Shown: in pieces, positions 40,907-50,760 of the stretch
Layout: each line of letters begins with the position of its first letter
Numbering within the stretch: position 1 is the first letter of the stretch
NCBI RefSeq assembly: GCF_003853645.1
Contig: NZ_QTPO01000026.1
Location: 1-64,000 of the forward strand
Direction: 5' to 3'
DNA from: Burkholderia sp. Bp9143
GTDB lineage: Bacteria > Pseudomonadota > Gammaproteobacteria > Burkholderiales > Burkholderiaceae
DNA: 64,000 nucleotides
Translations under genes and position numbers: made by a program
The notes under the pieces: model-generated
What the model saw: the letters and a program-made list of their open reading frames with translations, nothing else
Databases searched by the model: none
What the model was told of the DNA's origin: nothing

Positions 40907-41974
40907 ATGGGATTCAAGAGAACGATTCACGCGGTGGAGACGCATTCGGGGATTCCGATGCGCGTGGTCACCGGTGGCATTCCGCACATTCCCGGCGACA
41001 CCGTCCACGCCAGGATGAAATGGCTGGAGGCCAATGACGACGGTTTGAGAAAGCTGCTGTTGCGCGAGCCACGCGGTTACCCGGCGCACTGCTGCAACAT
41101 CATCGTGCCGCCCTGCCACCCGGATGCGGACGCGGGCTACATCATCCTGGAACAGGTCGAGTATCCGATGATGTCCGGCGGCAACACCATTTCCGTCGCC
41201 ACCGTGTTGCTGGAAATGGGCATGCTGCCGATGCAGGAGCCCGTGACGGAACTGACGCTGGAAGCGCCGGCCGGGTTGATCCGCATCACCGCGGAGTGCA
41301 AGGACGGCAAGGTCAAGCGTGTGAAGTTCAGGAACGTACCGGCCTTTGCCGCGCACCTGGATGCCGTCATCGACGTGCCGCATCTGGGCAAGGTGCGGGT
41401 GGACGTCGGCTGGGGCGGCATGTTCTACGCGATTGCCGACGTGCGCCAGTTCCCGGGGCTCGAGCTCAAGCCCGAACACGGGAAGGAGATCACGCGGGTT
41501 TCCGCGCTGATCCGGCAGGCGGCCATCGAGCAACTGCCGGTCGCGCACCCGGACTATCCGGGCGTGGGCATCACCATCTCGCAACTGTCCGGCCCGCCAG
41601 ACGCCCCCGGGGCAGACTGGAAGAACGTGGTCACCATGCCGACCGGGCCGCTCTCCTGGGATGACCCCTCGACCTGGACCGGCGCGATCGACCGCTGCCC
41701 CTGCGGCACCGGCACCTGCGCAAAGATGGCCGTGCTGCACGCCAAGGGCGAATTGCCGCTGCACCAGGATTTCCGGCACCAGGGCATCCTGGGTACCGTC
41801 TTCACCGGCAGCCTGGTGGAGGAAACCCGCATCGGCGACAAGGCCGCCGTGGTTCCCACCCTGGCCGGCACCAGCTGGATCCATGGGATCAGCACCATCG
41901 TGCTCGATCACGACGACCCGTTCCCCGAGGGCTACACCCTGGGAGACATCTGGCCGCAACAGCAGGAGCGTTGA
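40907..41974 (+). CDS. Proline-racemase-family enzyme, candidate hydroxyproline 2-epimerase (Ser-Cys type)
   Basis: A 355-residue enzyme of the proline racemase superfamily (HAVETHSGIPMRVVTGG, DVGWGGMFYAIAD). The usual first catalytic Cys is replaced by Ser (YPMMSGGNT, S90), while the second is kept (DRCPCGTGT, C266). Family members with this Ser-Cys pair are, to my knowledge, associated with 3- or 4-hydroxyproline epimerisation, whereas Cys-Thr members are trans-3-hydroxyproline dehydratases. The next gene starts three bases after its stop. The substrate is therefore probably a hydroxyproline or related imino acid. Confidence 0.8.
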   Translation: MGFKRTIHAVETHSGIPMRVVTGGIPHIPGDTVHARMKWLEANDDGLRKLLLREPRGYPAHCCNIIVPPCHPDADAGYIILEQVEYPMMSGGNTISVATVLLEMGMLPMQEPVTELTLEAPAGLIRITAECKDGKVKRVKFRNVPAFAAHLDAVIDVPHLGKVRVDVGWGGMFYAIADVRQFPGLELKPEHGKEITRVSALIRQAAIEQLPVAHPDYPGVGITISQLSGPPDAPGADWKNVVTMPTGPLSWDDPSTWTGAIDRCPCGTGTCAKMAVLHAKGELPLHQDFRHQGILGTVFTGSLVEETRIGDKAAVVPTLAGTSWIHGISTIVLDHDDPFPEGYTLGDIWPQQQER

Positions 41975-41976
41975 CC

Positions 41977-42909
41977 ATGCAAACCATTTCGGCGGAGCAG
42001 ATCAGGTCGGTACTGGATTGGGACGGCGTTCTCGACGCGCTGCAGGACGGGCATGCCGGTTCACGGCCCATCGGTGACAGTTATTTCATCGGGGATGCGA
42101 GCCTTGGCTTGTTCAGCCGCGGCGTCATTCTGCCGGGCAAGGGCGCCGGGTTCAAAATTGCCTCCCTCTTTCCCGCCAATAGCCTGGCGAGTCCGCCCTT
42201 GCCGACGGAGCAGGCTGCGTTTCTGGTTCTGGACGAGCGGACCAAAGGCATCGTCGCCATGCTCGACGGCCCGGAAATCACGCGATGGAAGACAGCGGCC
42301 GATTCCGCGCTGGCGGCAAGGAAACTGAGTCGCGAGAACAGCGAGGTCCTTCTCGTCCTGGGTGCGGGGCCGGTCGCAAGATCGTTGACGGATGCCTATC
42401 TCCACATCCGTCCGTCCATCCGTCAAGTGTTGTTGTGGAATCGCACGCCGTCCAGGCTCGATGCCGTGCGCTCGGAACTCGAGGCGCGAAACATCGAGGT
42501 CTGCGTCGTCGAAGACGTGGATGCCGCCGTGGCCCGCGCAGACATCATTACCGCAGCCACCAGCACGTCCAAGCCGGTGATTCGAGGCGAGTTCGTGCGC
42601 CCCGGTACCCATGTCGATCTGGTGGGCGGGTATCGGTCGGATATGCAGGAGGCCGATTGCGATGTGCTCAAGGGTGCGCGCATCTTCGTGGATGACCGCG
42701 AGAATGCCGCGCAATCCGGTGATATCCAGATTCCGATGCAGACGCAAGCGATACAAGAGAATGATATCGAAGGAGACCTATTCGATCTGTGCCGGATATC
42801 GGCGTTTCATCGTTCGGCAGAAGAGCGCACGGTTTATAAAAATGCGGGAGGTGCGCACCTGGATCTCATCGTCAGCCAGTACGTTGTCGAACGGCTGCAA
42901 TCGCTCTGA
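41977..42909 (+). CDS. Ornithine-cyclodeaminase-family reductase, candidate Delta1-pyrroline-2-carboxylate reductase
   Basis: A 310-residue NAD(P)-binding enzyme of the mu-crystallin family. The substrate domain has FKIASLFPANSLASPPLP and the Arg/Lys motif EITRWKTAADSALAARKLS; the Rossmann motif is LLVLGAGPVARSLTDAY with ATSTSKPVIRGEF further on. In hydroxyproline clusters such proteins reduce Delta1-pyrroline-2-carboxylate, the product of hydroxyproline dehydration, to proline. ATG 41977 is chosen for the AGGAG at 41965. True ornithine cyclodeaminase or alanine dehydrogenase activity is less likely in this context. Confidence 0.77.
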   Translation: MQTISAEQIRSVLDWDGVLDALQDGHAGSRPIGDSYFIGDASLGLFSRGVILPGKGAGFKIASLFPANSLASPPLPTEQAAFLVLDERTKGIVAMLDGPEITRWKTAADSALAARKLSRENSEVLLVLGAGPVARSLTDAYLHIRPSIRQVLLWNRTPSRLDAVRSELEARNIEVCVVEDVDAAVARADIITAATSTSKPVIRGEFVRPGTHVDLVGGYRSDMQEADCDVLKGARIFVDDRENAAQSGDIQIPMQTQAIQENDIEGDLFDLCRISAFHRSAEERTVYKNAGGAHLDLIVSQYVVERLQSL

Positions 42910-43057
42910 ATGAATTGCCGCAAAAGCCGATGGTTGACGTGCGCTGCAAGCGCACCGGAGCCAGATTCGGAAGTTCAGGCGGCGCATTTGATCGAGTCGT
43001 TGGCATCGACGTCTTCGCTTCATGCGCCGCCATGTACCGTTACACCGAATCGACGCT

Positions 43058-44212
43058 CTACAGAACGCGCTCCAGCGCGCTCGCAAATCGCGCGACCGCC
43101 GCGTCAACGTCATGCAGCTTGTCGAGACCGAACAAGCCGATGCGGAAGGTCTTGAAATCCGCCGGCTCGTCGCATTGCAGCGGCACGCCGGCCGCGATCT
43201 GCATGCCGACATCGGCGAATTTCTTGCCGGACCGGATGTCGTCATCGTCGGTGTAGCTGACCACGACGCCCGGCGCCTCAAAGCCTTCCGCGGCAACGCT
43301 CCTGAACCCCTTCTCGGCCAACAACGCGCGAATCCGCGTGCCGAGTTCGAGCTGTTCCGCCCTCACCTTGTCGAAGCCGTACGCTTCCGTTTCCTTGATG
43401 ACGTCGCGCAGCGTCGCGAGGCTGTCCGTGGGCATCGTCGCGTGGTACGCGAACCCGCCGTTCTCATACGCTTCCATGATCTGCAGCCACTTGCGCAGAT
43501 CGCAGGCAAAACTGGTGCTGGTCGTCGCGTCGATTCGCTCGCGCGCGAGCGGGCTGAGCATCACCAGCGCACAACCCGGCGACGCACTCCAGCCCTTTTG
43601 CGGCGCGCTGATCAGCACGTCGACACCGCTCTTCTCCATATCGACCCAGATCGTGCCGGATGCGATGCAATCCAGCACGAACATGCCGCCGACCGCATGC
43701 ACGGCGTCGGCCACCGCGCGCAGATACGTATCGGGCAACATCATCCCGGATGCGGTTTCGACGTGCGGAGCGAAGACCAGATCCGGCTTGTGCTCCTGAA
43801 TCGCGGCGACGACTTCCTCGATCGGGGCCGGCGCAAACGCCGCCTGCCGGCCTGATTCGACCGGGCGCGCCTTCAACACGATCGACTCGGACGGAATGCT
43901 CCCCATGTCGAAAATCTGCGACCAGCGGAAGCTGAACCAGCCGTTGCGGATGACCAGACACTTCTTGTTCGTCGCGAACTGCCGGGCCACGGCTTCCATG
44001 CCGAAGGTCCCGCTGCCCGGGACGATGACGGCCGCCTTCGCGTTGTAGACCTGCTTCAGCGCCGCGGAAATATCGCGCATGACGCCCTGAAAGCGCTGCG
44101 ACATGTGATTGATCGACCGGTCGGTGTACACCACCGAATATTCGAGGAGCCCGTCGCGGTCGACATCGGGAAGTAATCCTGGCACGTTCGCCTCCGGTAA
44201 AGGATGAAGCAT
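43058..44212 (-). CDS. Class V aminotransferase (alanine-glyoxylate/phosphonoethylamine type)
   Basis: A 384-residue PLP enzyme. Family marks include VIVPGSGTFGMEAVARQFA (phosphate cup), FAPHVETASGMMLP, FVLDCIASGTIW (PLP-ring Asp) and the Schiff-base Lys in LISAPQKGWSASPG. The overall pattern fits the alanine-glyoxylate, serine-pyruvate or 2-aminoethylphosphonate aminotransferase group; I cannot separate these by eye. It converges with the reductase gene. ATG 44212 (MLHPLPEANVPGLLP) is preferred to an ATG 42 bases upstream. Confidence 0.82.
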   Translation of the reverse strand: MLHPLPEANVPGLLPDVDRDGLLEYSVVYTDRSINHMSQRFQGVMRDISAALKQVYNAKAAVIVPGSGTFGMEAVARQFATNKKCLVIRNGWFSFRWSQIFDMGSIPSESIVLKARPVESGRQAAFAPAPIEEVVAAIQEHKPDLVFAPHVETASGMMLPDTYLRAVADAVHAVGGMFVLDCIASGTIWVDMEKSGVDVLISAPQKGWSASPGCALVMLSPLARERIDATTSTSFACDLRKWLQIMEAYENGGFAYHATMPTDSLATLRDVIKETEAYGFDKVRAEQLELGTRIRALLAEKGFRSVAAEGFEAPGVVVSYTDDDDIRSGKKFADVGMQIAAGVPLQCDEPADFKTFRIGLFGLDKLHDVDAAVARFASALERVL

Positions 44213-44296
44213 GGGATGGGCGCGAGCGGTATTCGCGAGTGGATACCGCTGCACCGAGGCAAGGCTGCATTTTGCCTAGATGACGACCGATTCTAA

Positions 44297-45017
44297 CTAA
44301 AGCTGTCTACCGGTTGGGAATTTCGGTGATTGCATGATGCACCGCGAATCCGCGCGGCTGCCGGGCGATGCCCGGCGTCGGCCGCCGCATCGGCGCGACG
44401 CCAGAAGCTCGATGCCGGCGATCCCGAACACGACGGCCAGGCCCCCTTCCAGCGTGCGGCGGGTCCGCCCGTCGATCCGTCGAACCGACTCCGTCGAGAA
44501 CAACAACGCACAACTGCCGAACACCACACGTCCGATCGTCGGACAGCCCGCAATCAACGCACCGTGGGGCGAACTGGCACTGTTCGACGACAGCGCAACG
44601 ATCGAAACCCATACGAGAATGGCCTTCGGATTGGTGAGATGGAGCATCGCGCCACGCGAGTAGAGGCTCTTCGATGTTGGGGAGCGCGCCGGTCCGATAC
44701 GACCGGGAGGGCCGTCGCGAGCGCATTGTGTCCCGATTTAAAGGCCAGCCACCACAGATACAAACTGCCGAAAATCCTGATTGCAATGATGAACCGGGAG
44801 TAGCCGATCAGCGCTGCCGATACGCCCAGCATTGCCATCGTTGCCCAGAACATCGAGCCCGAGAAAACACCGAGCGAGAACATCAACGCCGCCTTTCGGC
44901 CGTGAATGGCCGCTTTGGACATGATTGCGAGATTGCTCGGCCCGGGCTCGCGGTACCGACGAAAAAGGCTGCATAGGCGAGCAGCAGGTCTGTCGCGAAA
45001 TAGACATTGGACGCCAT
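44297..45017 (-). pseudogene. LysE/RhtB-family amino acid exporter, twice frameshifted
   Basis: A decayed inner-membrane exporter. The start MASNVYFATDLLLAYAAFFV leads to GTASPG, where the canonical PSNLAIMSKAAIHGRKAAL continues only after restoring one base near 44942. A second shift near 44670 separates YLWWLAFKSG from SKSLYSRGAMLHLTNPKAIL and the final membrane segments. Both shifts are needed to rebuild the usual family length of about 200 residues. Divergence of flanking codons is not obvious, so decay is recent or the shifts are sequencing errors. Confidence 0.8.
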
Positions 45018-45329
45018 GTTCGAGCTCCAGTAACGGAAGTTCGCCCGATCATCGGGTATCGGCACACTGGCCGAAAGTTGCGATCTTGCCATCTGTCGGG
45101 GAATATCGGACACGCCCCCGGCGAGCATGAACACCCGGTACAGTGCAATGGGCGAGCGCTCCGCCGCGTGCCTGGCGAATTGAAACAGGCGAACGTATCC
45201 CGCTCGTGTCCGAAAGTCGGCTATGTGCATGCGGACGTATCCCCGGCCGTTTCCCGTACATCGGGATACGAAATGAAGTGCGGCGCGGCCGGAGCAATGA
45301 CACGAGCGGCCGCGTGACGTCGCGCGGCC
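45018..45329. other. Intergenic region upstream of the decayed exporter
   Basis: About 310 bases between two minus-strand genes. It would carry the exporter's promoter. I see no supported gene, strong palindrome or terminator. Confidence 0.4.
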
Positions 45330-46367
45330 TCAACCGCCCTGGTTGCCTGGGTCAGTTTCCTCGCGCGTCGCCGCCGCACGCGAAAACTGCATCTGATATT
45401 CGCTTGGCGACAATCCGGTCTTGCGCTTGAACAGCTGCCGAAACGTGCTGACATCGCCATACCCGACGCGCTGGCTCACGGCCTCGAGCCCGATCGGCCG
45501 CGTTTCCAGCAGACGTTTCGCCACCTCGACGCGCAGGTTCTGCAGATACGTCAACGGCGCGAGCCCGAGGGCTTCCTTGAAACGGCGATTGAGCGTGCGT
45601 TCGCTGACGGCGAGCGATGCGGCCAGATCGCTCAGCAGGAACCCTTGCTGCAACGTGGCCTCCATCCGCTGCTGCGCGCGCGCGACGAGCTGATCGGTAT
45701 GCCCGTGCTCATCGAGCAGTGTGGCAAAGGAAGCCTGCGACGTGCGACTCATGTCGATCAACAGCGCCTTCGCGGTCATTGCGGCGAGTTCTTTGCCGGC
45801 GAACGCTTCCACGAGGCGCACGGCCAGATTGAGATAGGACGTCACGGAGCCGCCTGAGAGGATGCCGTCCTGCTCGAGCAGCAACTCATTCGCGCGAACC
45901 TCGACACGCGGATAGCGACGCGCGAAATCCCTTGCTCTCGCCCAGTGCGTCGTTGCGGCGCGGCCATCCAGCAGGCCCGCCTCGGCGAGCAGGTAATTGG
46001 CCGTGCAATATGCCGCCAGCATGGCGCCCGCCTTGCGTTGGCGCCTCAGCGCGGAAGACAGTTCGTTCAACTGCTCGCGGCGCCCGATGAACTCGTCGAT
46101 GCGCGAGAAAAACGGGGCGGTCAGCAGAATGGCGTCCGCCCGTTTGCGCGGGTCGATTCTGCCGTCGACGGGGATGATCTGGCCCGACGCCGCCGTGACG
46201 GGGTGTCCGTCGAGCGACTCCACACGCCATACGAACGACGGTGCGGATCTCGTACCCGGCGCTGCCCTGCGCGCATGGAACTGGTTCGCAGCGCTGAAGA
46301 CGTCGACAGGCCCCGCGACGCCGGACGCGAGAATTCCGTCATAGACCCAGATGCGGATCATCGCCAT
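45330..46367 (-). CDS. GATase1-AraC transcription regulator
   Basis: A 345-residue regulator. The DJ-1/PfpI-like N-terminal domain (MIRIWVYDGILASGVAGPVD, AILLTAPFFSRI, AAYCTANYLLAEAGLLDG) lacks a clear enzymatic context and likely senses a small molecule. The C-terminal AraC part has LLSDLAASLAVSERTLNRRF and AVSQRVGYGDVSTFRQLFKR. It is divergent from the three-gene unit starting at 46466 (98 bases between starts), which is its likely target. The start at 46367 is the first of two close ATGs (MAM). Confidence 0.87.
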   Translation of the reverse strand: MAMIRIWVYDGILASGVAGPVDVFSAANQFHARRAAPGTRSAPSFVWRVESLDGHPVTAASGQIIPVDGRIDPRKRADAILLTAPFFSRIDEFIGRREQLNELSSALRRQRKAGAMLAAYCTANYLLAEAGLLDGRAATTHWARARDFARRYPRVEVRANELLLEQDGILSGGSVTSYLNLAVRLVEAFAGKELAAMTAKALLIDMSRTSQASFATLLDEHGHTDQLVARAQQRMEATLQQGFLLSDLAASLAVSERTLNRRFKEALGLAPLTYLQNLRVEVAKRLLETRPIGLEAVSQRVGYGDVSTFRQLFKRKTGLSPSEYQMQFSRAAATREETDPGNQGG

Positions 46368-46465
46368 TGAATGTCCGAATTTCCTCGAATAGTGGCGATT
46401 TTGCCACTTCCGGGCGCATGAGTAAACAGCGACCATGGCGACACCCGATCAACGGAGCAATCGAC

Positions 46466-46942
46466 ATGAAATTCAACGACACGGCCCCCGTGATGACACC
46501 CGCCGGGGGTCCGCCGCTGTGGCTGGCAAGCCTCGCCGAAAACGCGACGCTGGAAGCCACCGTCCTGAAACGCCCGATCGAGGGACGAGCCAATATTCTC
46601 TCCGTGATCAAACATGCGGTCTCGCTCTACGAATTCCAGCAGCACACCTACAAGGGCATGGTTGGCGACGGTCTGTATCTGGAATCCTATCAATCACGGG
46701 TTCACGGCGTGCCGATCGAGACCGTCGTCGTCGCACATGTGAACGAACACGGCGAAACGGACGCCGTGGTCATCAATCATCGCTCGCTCGATGCCGCGCT
46801 CCTGTTCTCGCAGCTGATGAGCGAGCGCGTCGACGAGCGCTTCCGAGCGAACTATCTGTCTGCACCGGACGCAGTCGCGCTGAATGCGGCATCCATGTCA
46901 CCGCAGTGCCCTCGGACACATGATGAAACGCCTTCTTATTGA
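46466..46942 (+). CDS. NTF2/SnoaL-like protein
   Basis: A 158-residue small cone-shaped alpha+beta protein. The pattern WLASLAENATLEATVLKRPI, EGRANILSVIKHAVSLYEFQ and VVAHVNEHGETDAVVINHR is that of NTF2-like (SnoaL-type) isomerases, cyclases and binding proteins. The function is not predictable. It opens a likely operon with the muconolactone-isomerase-like gene (overlap of 20 bases) and the hydrolase gene. The start at ATG 46466 follows an AACGGAGC ribosome-binding site. Confidence 0.68.
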   Translation: MKFNDTAPVMTPAGGPPLWLASLAENATLEATVLKRPIEGRANILSVIKHAVSLYEFQQHTYKGMVGDGLYLESYQSRVHGVPIETVVVAHVNEHGETDAVVINHRSLDAALLFSQLMSERVDERFRANYLSAPDAVALNAASMSPQCPRTHDETPSY

Positions 46943-47324
46943 CCTGACGACAGCGTTCCTGCTGCTCGCTTTTTCTGGAGTTCCCATGGCACAACCCGCT
47001 CCGATGCCAACCACGCCCACCACGAAGATATTGGCGATTGGCACCTTCCCGCCGGGCACGGACATGCAACACGTCCAAACCATTCTTCCGACCGAAGTTC
47101 GCGAGACGGCGCAGCTCTACCTCGATGGCAAGATCGACCAGTGGTATTCACTGCAAGACCAGGCTGGCGTGGCGTTCATCCTGAACGTGACCGACGTCGG
47201 TCAAGCGCATCAAATGCTGGAGGAACTCCCGTTGGGCAAGGCACACTTGATGACGTTCACGCTGCTTCCGATCGGCCCACTGAAGCCGTTGAGCAAGCTT
47301 TTGAATCCCCCTTCCCCTCGATAG
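46923..47324 (+). CDS. Exported muconolactone-isomerase-like small protein
   Basis: A 133-residue protein with a signal peptide (LLIDLTTAFLLLAFSGVPMA). The mature part, VAFILNVTDVGQAHQMLEEL, followed by LMTFTLLPIGPLKPL, resembles the alpha+beta ferredoxin-like fold of muconolactone isomerases and YCII-related proteins. An exported version is unusual, so enzymatic identity is doubtful. It overlaps the preceding NTF2-like gene; two adjacent ATGs (46920, 46923) could start it. Confidence 0.6.
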   Translation: MKRLLIDLTTAFLLLAFSGVPMAQPAPMPTTPTTKILAIGTFPPGTDMQHVQTILPTEVRETAQLYLDGKIDQWYSLQDQAGVAFILNVTDVGQAHQMLEELPLGKAHLMTFTLLPIGPLKPLSKLLNPPSPR

Positions 47325-47477
47325 ACAGCACTGGAACGCATCGGGCTGATGCGTCACCCGATTCGATCAAAGCCACAGAGAGAAATGCGGTGTACTGCTT
47401 TTTGCGCCCCATGGAATTCCGAAGCGGCAACGCGCAATTTGCCTGCCGCAATGTCACACTGAAGGAGAGCCACGATC

Positions 47478-48452
47478 ATGTTCAAACCCGTCACGAAAGC
47501 GATTCTCTTCCCCGCAGGCGCTGCGGGTACTGCTGCATGCTCGATCGTGCCCGCGTCTTCGGCATCGGCGCCAAAGGTTGCTGTTGGCGAGTTGCAGGTC
47601 AATGCCGACATCACGCTGCGCCATATGGTCTACCGTCCCGCTCATCCGAAGGGTACCGTCCTGTTCCTGCACGGCTTCCCGGAGACAATGTATGCGTGGA
47701 AGCCGATTGCCGAAGCCTTGTCCAGCGACTACGAGGTGCATGCGTTCGACTGGCCGGGCTACGGGCAGTCGTCGCGCCCACGCGCCGATCGCTTTTCCTA
47801 CGCGCCGAAGGACTATGCCCGCGTGCTGGAAGACTATATCCACGCGTCCGGCCTCGATCGTTCGAATCTGGTGATTTATGCGACGGATATCGGCGCGCTG
47901 CCTGCACTGCTGGCAGCCTTGGAGCAACCGGATATTGCGAGGCAAATCATCGTTGGCGACTTTGCCCCATTCAACCGGCCGCAATATATGTACGAAAGCC
48001 TGCAGGCGCTGAAGTCGCAGCCTTCGTCCAACCTCGTGCATGCGGCAATGAATAATAATCGCGATGAAATCCTCGCAAACACGTTTTTCCGCGGCATGTC
48101 GGACCGGGCGCGCTACGCGTTGCCCAAGGAATTCACGGATGACATAGCGAAAGGGTGGGACGGCGAACTCACGGCGGCGGACGCATTCTTCCACTACTAC
48201 TCGTGCTTCACGCGAGATCAGGACTACTTCGAAGCCAATATGGCAACGCTGAAAGTCCCGGTGAAGGTGGTGTGGGGCGAGCAGGATATCTATATCAAGA
48301 AGGAAATGGGCATCGAGTACGCGAACCGTAATGGTGTGGCGCTTTCGATTCTCCCTGGACTCGGCCACTTTCCGCATCTGCAGGCGCCCGACCAGACGGC
48401 AAACGAAGTCCGTGCCGCGTTCAGCGCAGTTGGCAATCGGGTGAGCGACTAG
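47478..48452 (+). CDS. Exported alpha/beta hydrolase, haloalkane-dehalogenase-like
   Basis: A 324-residue protein with an N-terminal signal sequence (ILFPAGAAGTAACS, possibly a lipoprotein Cys at about 20). The hydrolase core shows the oxyanion loop VLFLHGFPETMYAW, a nucleophile elbow with Asp instead of Ser (VIYATDIGALPALLA), a cap domain, acid in VVWGEQDIYIKK and His in LPGLGHFPHLQAP. An Asp nucleophile points to dehalogenase or epoxide-hydrolase chemistry. The substrate is unknown; co-transcription with the NTF2-like gene is likely. Confidence 0.77.
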   Translation: MFKPVTKAILFPAGAAGTAACSIVPASSASAPKVAVGELQVNADITLRHMVYRPAHPKGTVLFLHGFPETMYAWKPIAEALSSDYEVHAFDWPGYGQSSRPRADRFSYAPKDYARVLEDYIHASGLDRSNLVIYATDIGALPALLAALEQPDIARQIIVGDFAPFNRPQYMYESLQALKSQPSSNLVHAAMNNNRDEILANTFFRGMSDRARYALPKEFTDDIAKGWDGELTAADAFFHYYSCFTRDQDYFEANMATLKVPVKVVWGEQDIYIKKEMGIEYANRNGVALSILPGLGHFPHLQAPDQTANEVRAAFSAVGNRVSD

Positions 48453-48528
48453 CGCGCGTGGCAACCCGACGCCGTACGAATGTCGAGGAATGCCCCCTTC
48501 CGACTCGCCGATTCGGTCGGTCAACCGT

Positions 48529-49446
48529 TCACCGCGACCATCGCCACGACGGTTCGGACAGGTGTTCGGCGAAGTAGTCGGACAATGCGGCGACCTTCGC
48601 CGGACGCGCGCGCGCCGACGGCGTGACGAAATAGAGGCCGCCCTTCGTCAGCGACCAGTCGGTCAGGATCGCTTCAAGGCGGCCGTCGGCGAGGTATTCG
48701 CCGGCGATGAACTCGGGCAGTTCCGCGATCGCCAGACCCGCGAGCAGCGTCGGCAGCAACGCATCGGCATTCGTCACGCGCAGCGGACCGTTCGGCATGA
48801 CGGGCTCTTCCTCGCCCGCGGCGTTCGAGAAGCGCCACACATCGCTATGTGCCCGATACGCGTACGACAGGCACGGCCGCTCCATCAGCTCGCGGGGATG
48901 CGCGGGCCGCCCTTCGCGCTTCAGATACGCCGGCGACGCCACCACGTATTGCGTTACCGCACACAACCGTCGCGCCACCAGTGACGAATCCGGCAGCGCC
49001 GCAATACGTAACGCAGCGTCGAATCCGTCGGCGATCAGGTCGACTGTCGCATCCGACAGATGCAGGTCGACCGACACTTCCGGATACGCTCGAAAGAAGC
49101 CGGGTAGCAGCGGCGCGACCCAGCGCAACCCGAACGACATCGGCACGGCCAGCCGCACGAGCCCGCGCGGCTGCACGGCCATCTCGCGCGCGGCGCTCTC
49201 CGCCTCTTCGGCGTGGCGATACACCTCGCCGGCCTTTTCGCAGATCGTCCGGCCGAACTCGGTGAGCGCCAGCTGGCGCGAGGTACGGTTGAACAGCCGC
49301 CCTCCCAGGCGGTCTTCCAAGCGGGCCACGCCGCGCGAGACTGTCGCGACGGACACCCCCATCGCGCGCGCCGCGGCCGCGAACGACCCCTCCTCCGCGA
49401 CCTTTGCAAACATCGCGAGCCCTTCGAAATCAGGCAGCCTGGCCAT
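48529..49446 (-). CDS. LysR-family regulator
   Basis: A 305-residue regulator of the DmlR/AaeR-like branch. The DNA-binding part is [38 protein letters not shown] and [15 protein letters not shown]; the effector domain has [20 protein letters not shown] and [19 protein letters not shown]. It is divergent from the short-chain dehydrogenase at 49588 and probably regulates it through the palindrome at 49468-49484. Confidence 0.9.
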   Translation of the reverse strand: MARLPDFEGLAMFAKVAEEGSFAAAARAMGVSVATVSRGVARLEDRLGGRLFNRTSRQLALTEFGRTICEKAGEVYRHAEEAESAAREMAVQPRGLVRLAVPMSFGLRWVAPLLPGFFRAYPEVSVDLHLSDATVDLIADGFDAALRIAALPDSSLVARRLCAVTQYVVASPAYLKREGRPAHPRELMERPCLSYAYRAHSDVWRFSNAAGEEEPVMPNGPLRVTNADALLPTLLAGLAIAELPEFIAGEYLADGRLEAILTDWSLTKGGLYFVTPSARARPAKVAALSDYFAEHLSEPSWRWSR

Positions 49447-49467
49447 TTCGCCTCATCTTTTCATTTA

Positions 49468-49484
49468 TGCAACGTTAACTTGCA
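49468..49484. promoter_or_regulatory. Candidate LysR operator
   Basis: TGCAA-CGTTAAC-TTGCA is a perfect 5-base inverted repeat around a near-palindromic centre, located between the divergent lysR and short-chain dehydrogenase genes. T...A ends and position fit the LysR-box type. Confidence 0.6.
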
Positions 49485-49587
49485 ATCAATTCTATTTCGA
49501 AACGAAAGGGGCGTCGATATTCTCCTTACATCGCAGCACGCAGCACCGAACGCAGTCATCCACGTATCGAACGAAAGGAGAAACACC

Positions 49588-50352
49588 ATGGCACGCAAAC
49601 TCGACAACAAGATCGCACTCGTTACCGGCGCAACCAGCGGCATCGGCCTCGCCGCCGCCCGGCGCTTCGCAGTTGAAGGCGCGCACGTCTACGTCACCGG
49701 CCGGCGCCAGGCCGAACTCGATGCCGCGGTCGAGGCGATCCGCGAAAACGGCGGCAGCGCGACAGGCGTACGCGTCGACTCCACGAAACTCGACGAACTC
49801 GACGCGCTGTATGCGCAAATCAACGAGGAACACGGGCACCTCGATGTGCTGTTCGCGAATGCGGGCGGCGGTTCGATGCTGCCGTTCGGCAGCATCACGG
49901 AAGAACACTTCGATGACACGTTCGATCGCAACGTGAAGGGCGTGCTGTTCACGGTGCAAAAGGCGTTGCCGCTGCTCGCCGAGGGTGCATCCGTGATACT
50001 CACCGGTTCGACGGCAGGCAGCGCCGGCACCGCCGCATTCAGCGTGTATTCGGCTTCGAAGGCCGCGGTGCGTGCATTCGCACGCAGCTGGATTCTCGAT
50101 CTCAAGGAGCGCCGCATCCGCGTGAACACGATCAGCCCGGGCGCGACCCGCACGCCGGGCCTGCTCGACCTCGCCGGCCAGGACGCCGCGCAGCGACAAG
50201 GCCTCGCCGACTACCTGGCTGCGCAGATTCCGATGGGACGCCTGGGCGAGCCGGACGAGATCGCGGGTGCGGCATTGTTCCTCGCGTCGGACGACGCGAG
50301 CTTCGTGAACGGCATCGAACTGTTCGTCGACGGCGGCCAGCAGCAGATCTGA
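49588..50352 (+). CDS. Short-chain dehydrogenase/reductase
   Basis: A 254-residue classical SDR. The cofactor motif is [20 protein letters not shown] with an Arg pair after beta-2 (VTGRRQAEL) favouring NADP. NAGGGS, catalytic Ser in ILTGSTAGS and YSASK follow, and the C-terminal [20 protein letters not shown] closes the fold. The target of oxidation or reduction is unknown. ATG 49588 has a strong AAAGGAG nine bases upstream. Confidence 0.88.
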   Translation: MARKLDNKIALVTGATSGIGLAAARRFAVEGAHVYVTGRRQAELDAAVEAIRENGGSATGVRVDSTKLDELDALYAQINEEHGHLDVLFANAGGGSMLPFGSITEEHFDDTFDRNVKGVLFTVQKALPLLAEGASVILTGSTAGSAGTAAFSVYSASKAAVRAFARSWILDLKERRIRVNTISPGATRTPGLLDLAGQDAAQRQGLADYLAAQIPMGRLGEPDEIAGAALFLASDDASFVNGIELFVDGGQQQI

Positions 50353-50440
50353 ACGGAGCGCGAACGCACCGGGCGCGGAGGCGGTCTTCGACGATCGTTT
50401 CGGCGCCCGCTGCCCCCGCGCGCTCGCCCGGACGCACACC

Positions 50441-50690
50441 ATGATCGAACATCGTGCCTTCCTGTCGTTCGGGGTGGTCAGACGCGAGTGGCTCGACACG
50501 CGGCTGCAGTTCCGTTTTGGCGAGTTCGGACACGCCGACCACGCGCCGCCCGGCGCACTTCACGTGTGGAGCGACGATGCATTCGTCGCCGCGCTCGCGG
50601 TTCGGCATGCACGCTCACCGGGACGTCGAGATCGTGACATGGGTGCGCTCAGGCGCCATCACGTATGAAGACGATGCGGGCAACCGCGCG
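50441..50690 (+). pseudogene. Pirin-family remnant
   Basis: The first frame reads FLSFGVVRREWLDTRLQFRF and LHVWSDDAFVA; after a one-base shift near 50600 the pirin hallmark continues as RFGMHAHRDVEIVTWVRSGA and ITYEDDAGN. These are the iron-binding His segment and following strand of the first cupin. Everything after DDAGN is lost, so only about 80 of some 230-290 residues remain. Not functional as a pirin. Confidence 0.75.
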
Positions 50691-50760
50691 CGACGACACG
50701 GATGTCGTGATGGTCGAACTCCTCGGGTAAAGCCGGCCGGCCTCAACACGCTGTCGGCGC

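Noticed and set aside
44883..45230. N-terminal extension of the decayed LysE gene
   Set aside because: The added residues have no membrane or family pattern; the transporter begins at MASNVYFATDLL.
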